From Salvelinus alpinus (taxonomy: Eukaryota; Chordata; Actinopteri; Salmoniformes; Salmonidae), in contig NC_092091.1 of assembly GCF_045679555.1 (NCBI RefSeq), positions 71,145,313-71,209,312 on the forward strand: 64,000 bases of DNA, in the 5' to 3' direction. Of this stretch, positions 37,290 through 48,902 are shown piece by piece. A model generated the notes under the pieces. It ran no database searches and had not been told where the DNA came from. It worked only from the letters and a program-made list of their open reading frames with translations. Numbering within the stretch: the stretch's first letter is position 1; every line of letters begins with the position of its first letter. Both the position numbers and the translations under genes were made by a program.

Positions 37290-38640
37290 TCTCATTCAGA
37301 CATTGTGGACAAGGTGAGCAATCTAAAATACACCCTGTCTGAAACAGAATTCAAGCCTCTGCTTGTCCCCTAACCAGAATACTTCAGGGTTATCATCACC
37401 ATTTTCACAAAACACAACATGTCTTAGATAGACATACAGAGGACAATAAAACACTAAATGGATTTAGTTTTCTCCAAGATCACACAGTAGACACATTGTC
37501 TCCTCTTCAGGCACTCTGTTAATCTACTCGTCTATATAGCCAGAGGAAGGGGGACGGATGTTCGTTCGGTTCAGGCAGACACAATGGTTCAGGGGCGTAG
37601 TTCTCTTTGATGAAAGTGTGCGTTCTAAGTTTAGGTTTGCACCAAACATTAACTGGCCATTGTTCCTTGTGAATCACATAGTCATTTGTTCCTGAATATA
37701 TCACAAAAAAATAGATAACTTTCCGAGGGCTAGAGAATTGTTATGAGTAAGATCCCAGTCTAACACTTCAGTGACTCTGTGTTCTGGCATATTTATCAGT
37801 CTTTTCCATAGATGTTCCATGGCACACATGGTTCCCAACCCCAGTCAGTTTGTACAGTCCAAGAAACAGAATGCTATGTTTAGGACATTGCTACAGTTAG
37901 TAAGCACGTTGGATCCCACACCCCAGCAGCATAGTCCATCACTGGACACCCACAACATGTATACAGCTGAAAGTAAGCAAGATCCTTACATATTTTCATT
38001 TTGTTTAAACACTGACCCCAAGGCTCTACCTGCAGATTCTGCCAGTGATCTAATGCCGTCTTCAACGGACATGTGTTCCTCCAGTGTGAAACCAAGGTAA
38101 TTATAGAGCCCAGTGTAGAATAATGGGGTTGTGCCAAAACAAAGGTTGTGTCCACTTCTCTGCACGCCCTTCTTTCTGAAATGAACAATCTGGTTCTTCT
38201 CTTGATTCATCGCTAGTGTTGATTTAGTACACCATAAAATAACAATATTCTACATATTCTGGAAGCAAGGAGAACTATGACATCAGCATACAACAAGATG
38301 CCCAGGAATATATCCGCAATTTCAACACCAAGTTTAGCATTTTTGATTTGTAGGGCTAAATCATTAGCAGTATAGTGCAAATAAAGTGGGCGAGAGTGTG
38401 TCTCCCTGCTTTACACCGTAAAGGGGTTGGAAACAAGCCAGTCCTGAGGATACTGACCTAAATACAGGCAACTGGAGTCAGATAAAGAGCTTTGATAGCA
38501 TCAAAGAATAATCCATCATTTCCTATTTAAATTTGTCTAAAAGCAAGGTCTCTATTCACCCAATAAAAAGCCTTCTGAAAATCAATAAAACAGGAAGTTT
38601 TAGTTCAGAAGTTGGTTCTCTCTCTTGAATTCTAGACAGT
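37290..38640 (-). mobile_element. non-LTR retrotransposon fragment (LINE ORF2, RT to C-terminus)
   Basis: Read on the - strand, the reverse transcriptase palm is recognisable near 38260-38430: VKQGDTLSPTLFAL, then NDLALQIKNAKLGVEI and LLYADVIVLL where the catalytic YADD box has become YADV. Next come the thumb (QIVHFRKKG, YNYLGFTLEE and AESAGRALGSVFK) near 38000-38200 and a C-terminal ETMCLLCDLGE cysteine region near 37480. Frames change several times, so it is a dead fragment. This is a different LINE type from 31985, closer to the L1/Tx1 style. Confidence 0.75.
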
Positions 38641-38647
38641 ATAGATC

Positions 38648-38822
38648 AATGGAGGCTGCTGAGGGGAGGACGGCTCATAATAAGGTCTGGAACAGAGCTA
38701 ATGGAATGGCATCGAACACATGGAAACCATGTGTTTGATGTATTTCATACCATTCCACTTATTCCGCTCCAACCATTATAAGCCAGTCCTCCCAAATTAA
38801 TGGGCCACCAACCTCCTGTGGT
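38648..38822. mobile_element. foldback MITE-like element
   Basis: Starts GGAGGCTGCTGAGGGGAGGA and ends CCACCAACCTCCTGTGG. The central CATGGAAACCATG palindrome and arms ATGGAATGGC...CATTCCACTTATTCCGC make an imperfect hairpin. Same family as 20590-20752. Confidence 0.75.
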
Positions 38823-39412
38823 ATAGATATGTTCTATCCATGCTCTGGCTTTCCTAAAGGCATTCTGTTCATCACAAAGCTGGCCAGACAGTTCTAGATA
38901 GTGAGAGAGCCTGTTATTTAGAATGCAAGAATCAGTGGTGTAAAGTTCTTTAGTAAAAATACCTTAAAGTACTTATTAAGTACTGATCTTGCTGGTGATG
39001 GCCGATGCGCTCATGGCAAAAGCCTACCTCTCACGCTCTCTGTCTTGTAAAACAATATTTGGAAATTTATATCAATTTTTTTTGTAACTTTTACTTCACT
39101 ACATTCCTAAAGAAAATAATGTACTTCTCCATATATTTTCCCTGACACCCAAAAGTACTTGTTATATTTTGAATGCTTCGCAGGAAAGGAACATTTTCAA
39201 ATTCACGCACTTATCAAGAGAACTTCCCTGGTCATCCCTACTGCCTCTGATCTGGTGAACTCACAAAACACACATACAAAGAAATACATGATGAACTGCA
39301 ATACTGGAGAGATGAGAGTTGCAACTCAATATTAGAAAGGTGTCCTTAATGTTTTGTACACTCAGTGTATATCATTAGGCCTACTTTAAAAAATGGTGGA
39401 TATACCAATCCA
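38823..39412. other. repeat-rich spacer
   Basis: Holds the right end of a Tc1-like element (about 39320-39370, TTAATGTTTTGTACACTCAG) and a 90-bp segment near 38990-39065 (GCTGGTGATGGCCGATGCGC...) duplicated at 40195-40280. Confidence 0.55.
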
Positions 39413-39630
39413 GGGCTCCAGAGTGGCGCAGCGGTCTAAGGTATTGTATCGCAGTGCTAGAGGCGTCACTACAGACCCTGGTTCGAAATCCAGGCTGTAT
39501 CACAACTGGTCGTGATTGGGAGTCCCATAGGGCGGTGCACAATTGGCCCAGCGTCCTTAGGGTGTGGCCGTGGTAGGCCGTCATTGTAAATAAGATTTTG
39601 TTCTTAACTGACTTGCCTAGTTAAATAACA
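39413..39630 (+). mobile_element. tRNA-derived SINE (GAGTGGCGCAG head), full length
   Basis: CAGAGTGGCGCAGCGGTCTA head, CCTGGTTCGAAATCC B box, CGTGATTGGGAGTCCCATAG, GGCCCAGCGTCCTTAGGGTG, and the terminal TTAACTGACTTGCCTAGTTA. Confidence 0.9.
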
Positions 39631-40947
39631 ATATCCCCTTGAATCACTATACGGTATTTGCAGTACAATATGGGCTGTAAACTATGACCGTTTATGGTAA
39701 TACGGGTGCTTAATTTGTAAATCGGGAGGTGCCGGAACATAAAGTGAGCACTGGAGTGGGGTGACCTGGGGAGGATCTGAAGTACCGGAACGCATACAAA
39801 AAAAGTCCTTTATAATATCATTGCATTTGCTAGTGGCATAGAGCTGTAGAGTAGAGGCCCTTACACAGGTTGCAAACATGGAGAACGTTTTTAGTAGCAT
39901 AATGTCCGGGAAAATGTTGGCCTTTTATAAATGTATTTCATGCATTTCTCCTTCATTTTACATGACTGAAGACTTTGGCAGAATACTTGTTGGCAGAATA
40001 CCACACACATGATCGAAGTGGCAGGTTACTTTACACTGACAAACTGAGAATCTGAGATCACTAAAAACGACTTTGTGTTGAATCCATTAATAGCCCAGGC
40101 CTGTGTGTGTGGAGACACATATTGTAGGCTACAATATGAGGAGGAAATTATAGTCCTAAAAATGCTTTCCAGTTTCACTGACTCACCCAATGATGCGCAG
40201 CTCACTTGCTGGTGATGGCCGATGCACTCATGCCAAAAGCCTACTTCTCACGCTCTCTCTCTACTGTAAAACAATATTTGGAAGTCGATCAAATATTTTG
40301 GTAGCCTATGTAACCGATGTAAAATGGCTAGCTAGTTAGCGGTGGTGCGCGCTAATAGCGTTTCAATTGGTGCCCTCACTCGCTCTGAGACCTGAAGTAG
40401 TTGTTCCCCTTGCTCTGCAAGGGCCCCAGCTTTTGTTGCGCGATGGGTAACAATGCTTTGTGGGTGACTGTTGTTGATGTGTGCAGAGGGTCCCTGGTTC
40501 GAGCCCAGGTAGGGGCGAGGAGAGGGACGGAAATTATACTGTTACACAAGTCTTCTCTTTTCAGCAGGAGCCATTTGCTTTCCAACCTGTGTTTTTCCTT
40601 GATTGTATTTGAAATATACTGAACGGCCTGTTTTGTCTGCATGCTGCTTTTTTCCACAGACATATTTGCTGCTTGTTCCCAACTGTAGGCTATTCCTTGT
40701 TCTATTCCTCGTTCCTTGCTATTCCTTATTCCTTGTTATTGGGCTACAATCCACAGCTAGGCTATAAAAAAAAAAGCTATTGATCCTCTGTTGCTAAATT
40801 ATAGGCCTTCTCATGGCGTAGTAGGGTATTCTGAATTATTTAATTTATTTCTGAACAGACAGCAGCAATTCTATAACTTTAGCAAATGTATTTAAATTTA
40901 TTAGGGGTGCTGCAGTTCATTCAAAACCCTTTGCGGGGCTATGATTC
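39631..40947. other. repeat-derived spacer with tRNA-like element
   Basis: No coding gene recognised. 40370-40530 contains a tRNA-like head with a good B box (GGTTCGAGCCC near 40497), probably another SINE-like repeat. 40680-40740 has CTATTCCTTGTTCTATTCCT-type short repeats. Confidence 0.4.
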
Positions 40948-41150
40948 AGGGCAGCAGGTAGCCTAGTGGTGAGAGCATTGAGCCAGTAACTGAAAGGTTG
41001 CTGGATTGAATCCCTGAGCTGACAAGGTAAAAATCTGTCATGCTGCCCCTGAACAAGGCAGTTAACCCACTGTTCACCAGTAGGCTGTCATTGTAAATAA
41101 GAATTTGTTCTCAGCTGACTTGTCTAGTTAAATAAAGGATAAATAAAAAA
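40948..41150 (+). mobile_element. HpaI-type SINE, full length
   Basis: Head GGCAGCAGGTAGCCTAGTGG, HpaI site GTTAAC in AGGCAGTTAACCCACTG, and an AAATAAAGGATAAATAAAAA tail. Confidence 0.9.
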
Positions 41151-42299
41151 TTATATAAGGAAATAAATGTCGAATTGCAACACTGGAGAGATGAGTTGTA
41201 GGCTCATCTCTATCAGGCATATTTCTATCAGAGCAGAGAGGGATCATAGAAAGCGAATATCCTAGTTATGTGAGCGATACTGGCGCGCTTCTCACACAGC
41301 CACCGCCAAGCGTTGGTCTCAAACATAGGTTACAATGGACTAAGGATGTGGCAAACCATAAACCCAACCCAAATCAACTCTTAGAATATTTGGCCCGGGC
41401 TGAAAATCAACTTTTTCACAATACGTTTTTGTTTGTGGCGGCAGGAGAATTAATGAAGAGGCAACTCGAATGAACTTTGATCAATTCCGAGAAAAGTTTA
41501 GATAAGTGTTCATGCCACTAGAGGTACCGGGTCTGGCCAATTAGGTTCCGGGACAACACAGTCCAAAACGGAGAGGTGCCAGGATCCGGTCCAAATTAAG
41601 CACTGGGTAATGGCGATTGAATATTGCAGATTGTACCTTTAATCGTGTTTTGTCCTCTCTCCACCCGAGCAGACAGTGGAGACTAGCAGGTTGCGTTCCC
41701 ATGTGGATCAATAGACACTTCTTGAACAAGTGGAGTATAACCAAGCTATCTGCGTTGTTAGGGGTAGGCTTCCCGGGGTGCAGCCCTGAATGTTTTTGGT
41801 CTAGCCCCGAACCGTTTGATGGTCTAATAATTGGTCGAAAATAATTCCTGCGAGAAGGGGCTTTAGGATCATGCGGACTAAGGATGTGGCATCGCGCTTG
41901 CTGCAGAGAGTGCGAGAGAATATTGTTCTTCTGTCCAGGGTTTTTCTGGATCATAATTCAGGTGGTGGGCATGGCGAGGGCGTGGTCATGAACGTGGCCA
42001 ATTCCTGCAAATCTACACATTTTCCCATGGCTTATGCTATCTGAGTAACTCAAACATTATATCAAAATCAATGGGCCCCATGCCATAACAAATATACTCC
42101 TGAATGCATAATTTGGATAATTTTAGATTCTCCCTTACTGTTTAGCTTTTATTTTGGTGATTGTTAGTTCTCAAAGATTATCTTATTTTAAAATATAGGT
42201 CCATTAACTTTTGAGCTCACTTTGATTTTAGTCGTTTAATTTTAAAATTAAAGTAATAATATACTGTCTCCAAACACCTAGGCCTAGGCTATTGATGGA
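41151..42299. other. gene-free stretch
   Basis: No gene recognised. The frame 41541-41954 on the - strand has no family resemblance and no exon signals. Confidence 0.4.
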
Positions 42300-42970
42300 T
42301 TCAAGACAAAGTCGGTTTTCTGCCTGAGTGTGGCGATGTTTACAGCTATTTTCTGGAGTATCTTGTGACCAGAACAAAACTACTTATTTTACTCAACTAT
42401 AGATTTAATTAAATGGTATTTCTTTGAAAAGATGGGCCTGGCTGACATGAAAAATACATTAGGGGAAAGGATCCACAGATACAGATTATCTTTCTGCACA
42501 TCTATTTATTTACAATGCTGGCTGTCATGGTTAACAAAAACGCAGGACATTGAATGTTACCTGAATTGACTCAGAAAAGTAACATAAATAGGCCTATAGT
42601 ATCACAGCAAGGTCAAACAGGGGTTTGTGTCAGATTATCCAGTGTCCACAGCAACATCATTGATTATTCTCTACTGTGATGTGTACTGTGGTTTTAGCCA
42701 TGCTCTCACTAACACTCATATTTTCTCTTTCTCCCCTTACGGAGGCTCTTGGACCGCAACTGAGGACACCCTGGCCTGATTCCTAGACGTGCCTAGGCCA
42801 ATCCCACCTGGCCCCCTTCTACCTGCCTGTTGGTGTCCTGATTCCTAGACGTGCCTGGGCCAATCCCACCTGGCCCCCTTCTACCTGCCTGTTGGTGTCC
42901 TGATTCCTAGACGTGCCTGGGCCAATCCCTGCTTGTTGCTGCCTCCACTGGTTCTTTCTCTCCCTCAAGT
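42300..42970 (+). repeat. local repeat module, copy 3, with a 62-bp triplication
   Basis: Direct copy of 34840-35590. Unlike the other copies it carries a 62-bp unit (TGATTCCTAGACGTGCCTGG, then GCCAATCCCACCTGGCCCCC and a TTCTACC... end) repeated three times between about 42776 and 42928, the last one partial. It abuts the truncated Gig2 pseudogene on its right. Confidence 0.8.
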
Positions 42971-43061
42971 CAAATGAACTCCCTCATCTTTTCTCTGTCT
43001 CCTCTTCCAGAGGGCCTGAGGCTCTAGGACTGCGACTGAGGCTTGACACCTGGACGTGTTG

Positions 43062-43786
43062 TTTTGTTGTTCCATGATACATGGCGTAGATGTGTCTATA
43101 GTCTGGGGCGACTTTACTCTTAAGATGGCTGTTTTTACATCTGTAGGACAATTGCTGAAATATACGATATTGCATTCGTAGGTAGGATACATTATTTGAA
43201 ATTGTAGGCAAATTATTTACATGTTTTTGAGTGTGTTTGTCTGATTTTGTAGAATTCATCACCAAATGGAATCACTGCTCTACTGTGAAGTTGTCACGTA
43301 CCATCCCATACCATCCCAGGTAATGACAAGAAAAATGGTTTGCAATGTATTTCAACAGTCTTTCATACTTACAAGTTCTTTCCAGTCATCTCCATGACCT
43401 TTCACTATCTTTGGGTCGTAGACACAGTCCTCCTCTTCCATGCCAACCTCAGGTGGTACCCAGCCAGTGTCATAGCCATGCAGTGTGCCAGGTCTTCTGC
43501 TTGGGGTGGTTCTTCTCCTCTATCATAATAACCTTCCCCACATCCACTCTGACTTGAAGTACTCTTGTCTCCCAGTAGGGGACACCAGGAGGGTTTTCAA
43601 TGGCTTTTAGAACGTCCCAACTAACATAGACACCAGTTCCAAGAACACTTTAGTCTGCACTTGGTGTGAAACCATTGTTCTTAATCAACTCTGTTGTGGT
43701 GCCGTGGAACATCACATATTCTGTCTCTGATCTTCAGGACGTGTGTTGCTGTCTAGGAAGTTGATGTAGTATGGGGAGTTAGCCAT
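43062..43786 (-). pseudogene. Gig2-like pseudogene, left outer copy
   Basis: Two exon remnants on the - strand, 43373-43786 (first Gig2 domain, from ATG) and 43062-43140 (start of the second). The first keeps YVMFHGTT, NGFTPS, GVYVSRD-like, VDVGKV and CVYDPK-like blocks and a GTAAGT donor. It is dead: an in-frame TAA follows the NGFTPSAD block, a one- or two-base loss in the HGYDTAW block shifts frame, and exon 2 breaks off after the MYHGTTKQ block where the repeat module begins. It lies in the same orientation as the intact gene at 45038 and mirrors the pseudogene at 51880. Confidence 0.85.
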
Positions 43787-44760
43787 AAGCTAGTAACCAA
43801 ACTGCAGCTGAATACACCTCTGCTGAGGTGAACAGTATTATAAGTCAATACAATGCACAATTACACTTTGTAATATTAAATAGTCCTTTGGCTAAAACTG
43901 TTACACTAAATAGTGATATTTATACAATAACAATATGCGGAATCACTATTGTTACAGTAATATTACAAGTGTTGTAACATTATCATGCTTAACATATAAA
44001 TGTACTTTGTAAACAGGGATTGTTTGATATATCTAAGTTAAGTGTCCAATAACAAGACTGTTTAATAAAGACTGTGTTGTTTGTTATACTGTGTATGCTT
44101 AGGAAACAGTGCTTCTTACTGATCTCGCTGCTGTGCTTTCCACTAGTTACCACAGCCACAAAAAATGCATGTAAACAAAAATGAGCTCTTTGGTCTTCAT
44201 TTAAGGTTAGGCATAAGGGTTAGCAGTGAGGTTACGGCTAGGGTTAAGGTTAGGGTTAGGTTTAAAATCACACTTTAATAAGAAATAGGCGAGGTTGACT
44301 ACTTTGCGGCTGAGGTAACTAGTAACGACTCACTTCCGTGCTTAGGTTTCATTTCCAGGTTTCCACTCTCACTAGACATAGAGATGTACAGAGGGCACAA
44401 TTGCCACAAATAACTATGTCTCTAGAGAGCATAGTAGTCCATCAGAATGTAGAACCATGATACCTCTATGTAAGTGAAAAGCAACCATCCCACACAGATA
44501 GTAGAGGTAGTCTAATAAATACATAACCATGAACCTATAGTATTAAAATGTTTAAGTAGTATGCCACCAACCTGACATTGAAAGCTGCTGACACCTTTTG
44601 CAAACAGTAGTGAGCATTCAGCTGCCACCAGCGTCAAGCTGGAAGACACCTTATAAACCTATGGCAGACACACAACATTGACTAAATATTGCCAATGTTT
44701 CTGCAGTAAAGATGCTTCAGATGAAATGAACACACTCAAACAATGGGTGACTTTTAGAGG
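43787..44760 (-). promoter_or_regulatory. promoter region of the left Gig2 pseudogene
   Basis: Contains an ISRE-like element GGAAATGAAACC on the - strand at 44345-44356 and a telomere-like GGTTAGGGTTAGG tract at about 44203-44266. 44320-44660 is an inverted match to 51040-51240, supporting the mirror arrangement of the cluster. Confidence 0.6.
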
Positions 44761-44777
44761 TTTATTTGAGATTTATT
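44761..44777 (-). terminator. poly(A) signals for the left Gig2 gene
   Basis: Two AATAAA hexamers on the - strand (44761-44766 and 44772-44777), about 270 bp after the stop codon of the gene at 45038-46335. The mirror gene has two at 50904 and 50915. Confidence 0.6.
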
Positions 44778-45037
44778 ACAGGAAGACAATTATTCTGAAC
44801 AAGTATGATCATTGATACAAACCTTGTTTACGTCAAGTGAATATCATTGAATCGGTTTTTGAAATGTGACAAGGGTATATCAATTGCATATACAGTAGGT
44901 ATATTGCCAATAATCAGTAAGCCTTTGGCAAAATATAGCTTCTTCCTATGCAATATTGAATGTGTAGCTATAGCAGCATGCTACATCCTCTTATCTCGAT
45001 GAACATGAAGTGTAATTAATACTCCTTGAATACACCT

Positions 45038-46335
45038 TCAAGCCTCCACCTCCAGTGACGGGTTTAACCTGAGGATAGAGAAACAAATACAACATGTTAG
45101 AACCTGCAAGTAGTGGAGTTCATATTTCAAGTGCAAGCCTTCTAGGAAAATAAACTTCCATCTCGTGATTTGTGAGAGAAGTTCAATATTACATACTTTT
45201 TCAAGATGGCCACTTTCAGCAATGCCATGACTTTGATTCTCTTTGGGTCGTAGACACAGTTCTCCTGTTGGTTGCTCGGCACCATGTCAACACCAGGTGG
45301 AACCCAGGCAGTGTCATACCCATGTGTGTGCCAGTCGTATTGCCTGTCGTGACCCTGCACATCAATGATCTTAACCTTGCCAACATCCACCTTCACTTTC
45401 AGAACCATCTTGTCTGAGTCATCAGCACCAATGGGGTATTTGATGGCTTTTCTGATGTCTCGACTGACATAGACACCTGCACCAAGCATGCCATCTGTGG
45501 ACGGGGTGAAGCCATGTCTCTGTATTTCTACTGCAGCCTGTTTTGATGTTCCATGGTACATCACATAGACATGGCTGTCCTCAGGGGTGACTCCACTCTG
45601 AAGATGACGGTGTCTAGATCTGTAAGACAGGGAGACAGTTTTTGCAGAAATGTGATAAAAGTACAACCTTCCACAGTTGCGGTATTTTAAAATTTGAGGC
45701 AAAATATCTCAAACGAATTTGTAAGCTCTCCACAAATAGACTATAAAACGATGCCATTGGAAAGCTCAAAACACAATTGACTGCTGTGAAGTTCAATTGT
45801 TCATGACAGGTAAAACCAAGAGAAAGTTAGCAGTGCTTTACAACAGTTTATTTCATACTTACATGTTGCTTTCTTTTACTTTCATGACCTGCATGACTTT
45901 GATTCTCTTTGGGTCGTAGACACAGTTCCCCTGTTGGTTGCTCAGCACCATACTGACCCCTGGGGGAACCCAGGCGGTGTCATATCCATGCTCAGTATGC
46001 CAGGTCTTCTGCATGAGGTGATCCTGTTGATCTATGATTTTAACCTTCCCTACATCCACTTTGACTTTTAGTACTCTTCTCTTATTGTTGGAAACACCAA
46101 GGGGGTATTCAATTGCTTTCCCTATGTCTCGACTGACATACACACCAGGCCCAAGTTCTTCTCTTGATGGTGTGAAACCATTCTTCTTTATCAACTCTGT
46201 AGCCTCTTTTGTGGTGCCGTGGAACATCACATATTCTTTGTGATCCTCTGGATGCTCATTGGTCTCAAGAATGTTTTCTAAGTAGTATGGTGAATTTGTT
46301 TTGTTTTTCTGCTTGGTGTACCCCTTCAAAGCCAT
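45038..46335 (-). CDS. Gig2-like PARP-fold protein, two domains (left inner gene)
   Basis: Three coding exons, 45863-46335, 45197-45619 and 45038-45068, joined by GT-AG introns (GTAAGT and GTATGT donors) with matching phases, give 308 aa. The family is the fish grass carp reovirus-induced gene 2, an interferon-stimulated antiviral gene related to the PARP catalytic fold. Each of exons 1 and 2 encodes one domain. PARP-like H-Y-E positions can be aligned: His39 (FHGT), Tyr66 (GVYVSRD) and Gly136 where Glu is expected (QQGNCVYD) in domain 1; His180, Tyr208 and Glu277 in domain 2. Domain 1 may thus be catalytically dead; whether Gig2 proteins have any ADP-ribosyl transfer activity is not shown by sequence. 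Start: ATG 46335 (MALKGYTKQ). An ISRE at 46667-46678 suggests interferon control. Divergently paired with the gene at 49347. Confidence 0.88.
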
Positions 46336-46666
46336 AGTAATCAATCTGCAGCTCTATAACCCTCTGACAAATGAGCTGTAATCCCCCAAACTATTTTTAA
46401 GGGCTAGTTACCGTTAAAACCGTTAAAGCAAATTGTAATATTTAAATAACTATTCAACGTATCCAGAATCAATGTTACAATAGTATTAGAATAGCATTAT
46501 AACATTCTCAAGTAAAGACTGGTAAACAAAACAGTATTTGACTTATATCAAGTGTTCAATAATAAGACAGCTAACTTGTCTAGTGTTTCAAATAACATTA
46601 TTCTCACCCGTTATACTAACAGACGAATGCAAGATTATACCGTATGTGAGGGTTTCCTTCCACTCA

Positions 46667-46678
46667 AGTTTCATTTCC
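46667..46678 (-). promoter_or_regulatory. ISRE in the left Gig2 gene promoter
   Basis: On the - strand GGAAATGAAACT, a full match to the GGAAANNGAAACT-type interferon-stimulated response element. It lies about 330 bp upstream of the start codon. Because a non-coding leader exon is likely, it may be close to the transcription start. Confidence 0.75.
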
Positions 46679-46875
46679 TGGTTCTTGAGAAAAACGTTAG
46701 GTTTTCTGTTTCTTTGTAAGTAAAAACCACGCCCACTCACATTCGAATCTAGTCTAATGGGTACATGATTATAAACATATCTGTAACGTCATGCCGTATT
46801 AAGACCTCTGGAGCGTTTTAAAATTGCAATGCGGACACCTTTGACAAATACATTGACGTTTTTAGTCTTTATACC

Positions 46876-47074
46876 GTACCAGTCAAAAGTTTGGACACAC
46901 CTACTCATTCAAGGGTTTTTCTTTATTTTTACTATTTTCTACATTGTAAAAAAGTAGCGAAGACATCAAAACTATTAAATAACACACGGAATCATGTAGT
47001 AACCAAATAAGTGTTAAACAAATCAAAATATATGTTATATTTGAGATTCTTCAAAGTAGCCACCGTTTGCCTTG
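46876..47074. mobile_element. left end of a Tc1-like transposon
   Basis: Terminal sequence ACCAGTCAAAAGTTTGGACA and 200 bp of the sub-terminal region of a common fish Tc1 family. The rest is missing. Confidence 0.85.
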
Positions 47075-47519
47075 TATATAGACTAGGATCAGAATCGGTA
47101 ATGTTTTGTCAATCTAAACAGTGATCACACAACTGCTGTCTGCGACTAACAGGAAGACACCGTTGATACGTCTATGGAAGACACAACATTGACCAATATT
47201 ATCAATATATTTCTGCACCACAGATGCTGTAGATTAATAAAACCTGATTGGATTTTGTGGAGGTAAAACACTCAAACAGTATCGGGAACTTCTAGTTTAT
47301 TTGAAATGTATTATAGGAAGAAAACCCTTCTTTAAACAACGTATGATCATTGATACACATTCATTATCAAGTAAATATGATTGATTATATTTCTAAAATA
47401 TATGATGAGGTTATATGATTGATTGCACAGCCTATCCTCAGCCTATTGTGAGTCTATTTAGCTCCTTCTTACTGTGGACTGTAGACTGACACAGGTGTGG
47501 TCCCTGAGTTAATTCATCA
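47075..47519. other. spacer at the centre of the Gig2 inverted duplication
   Basis: Holds partial matches to flanks of the other Gig2 copies (for example 47150-47260 resembles 44640-44740, the region between pseudogene and gene). No coding sequence seen. Confidence 0.45.
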
Positions 47520-47952
47520 CTTAACATTCCATTATGCTTAGGGTCATGTACAGTATAAAAATACTGGGCAGGCCATTATTTTGGCTACCATGGCGATGCC
47601 CCCATAGGATGATAATGCCCCCATCCACAGGGCACGAGTGGTGACGTAATGGTTTGATGAGCATGAAAACGATGTAAACTATATGCCCTGGCCGTCTCAG
47701 CCACCAGATCTCAAAACAATGAAACACTTATGGGAGATTCTGGAGCAAGGCCTGAGACAGTGTTTTCCTCCGCCATCAACAAAACACCAAATGATGGAAT
47801 TTCTCATGTAAGAATGGTGTTGCATCCCTCCAGTAGAATTCCAGACACTTGTAGAATCTATGCCAAGATGCATTGAAGCTGTTCTGGATCGTGGTGCCCA
47901 ACACCTTATTAAAACACTTTATGTTGGGGTTTCCTTTATTTTGGCACTTACC
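47520..47952 (+). mobile_element. Tc1-like transposase 3' fragment
   Basis: The + strand frame reads WPSQPPDLKTMKHLWEILEQ, then LRQCFPPPSTKHQMMEFL and, after a stop, IPPVEFQTLVESMPRCIEAV: the C-terminal part of a Tc1 transposase. The terminal TGGGGTTTCCTTTATTTTGG is the usual 3' end of this family. Dead relic near the symmetry centre. Confidence 0.8.
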
Positions 47953-48902
47953 TCTACAATACTGCACTTAAATATATAATGCACCTTAAAATAATGTATC
48001 TACTGGACAAATGTATAATATTAGTCAATAGATGTCTTCTATAGACTAATAGTATCTTCAATTTAGTCGCAAATAACAGCTGTGTACTCACTGTTCAGAT
48101 TGACTCAACAACTGATCTTAGTCTGATGTATAAACACGACAGACATCAATTTACTGGTCAAAGGTGTCAGCATTGCAATTTCAAAATGCTCCAGACATCT
48201 TCCAATAATAAGATGTATCATACATGTTTATGTACCCATTAGATTAGGCTTCTTTCTCATCTGAGTTGGTGTGGTTGCTTTTCACTAGCAAAGAGATATC
48301 CTGGTCATAAATATGGATGGACTTTGCTCTCTCTCTCGAATTAGAATTTGAGAGAGAGAGGGGAGGGGGGAGAGAGAGGAAACACAGGAGAAACGAGACC
48401 TAAACTCTGTCATATAATCCTGAATTAGTCTGACTGGTTGGTTGAATCTGATTCCACAGTAGCAGGTAAGGATGACCAAATTATAATTTGACTTTTTAGA
48501 AAGTTGCTTATTTGCTACTTCACGTATGTTAAACATCGCATTGAAAAATTTAAATCACAAGCCAGAGGACATAATCCAATATATAGTATTTTCTATAAAA
48601 GTGAATGATACAATAGAGATTATCTGAATTATAATGTATTTATAACATTACAAACAAGTTTCAAGTGCTTGTAACATACCAAGTATATTGTGCACTATTG
48701 ACGTATTATTAATGTGAGCCAAAGAAATTTACTAAGGCAACACAGTAGTTGGCAATAGCATGTGACATTTCTGAATTAGTAGCCTGGATAAAGTCTATTT
48801 GTGGTTGACATGTTGCTCTTTTTAATTAATATTTAATTGGCAAGTATTACAATGTGCAGGCGAAGTCCTCTTTTATTACACTTCAGGTTACTTCCACATG
48901 TA
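47953..48902 (+). promoter_or_regulatory. upstream region and leader exon of the right Gig2 gene
   Basis: 48120-48300 is an inverted match to 46700-46870 on the other arm. A degenerate ISRE (GGAAACACAGGAGAAACGAG) sits at 48378-48397, followed about 70 bp later by a likely leader-exon donor, GTAGCAG|GTAAGG, near 48467. A GAGA-rich stretch lies at 48345-48380. Confidence 0.5.

Noticed and set aside
16816-41150. tRNA genes suggested by A- and B-box sequences at 16816, 29616, 39413, 40497 and 40948
   Set aside because: Each is the head of a tRNA-derived SINE or similar repeat; none folds as a complete tRNA with an acceptor stem at both ends.
42965-43061. Extension of the left Gig2 pseudogene exon 2 into the repeat module
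   Set aside because: The reading frame there is module sequence with no Gig2 similarity; homology to the right copy stops at about 43062.
44203-44266. Telomere-like GGTTAGGGTTAGG tract, also near 56325-56362
   Set aside because: Short and degenerate; such tracts are common in fish intergenic DNA and do not indicate a telomere or fusion point.
45142-45196. Read-through of Gig2 exon 2 to a stop at 45142
   Set aside because: A GTATGT donor and a matching short third exon (45038-45068) exist in both mirror genes, so the extra residues are intronic.
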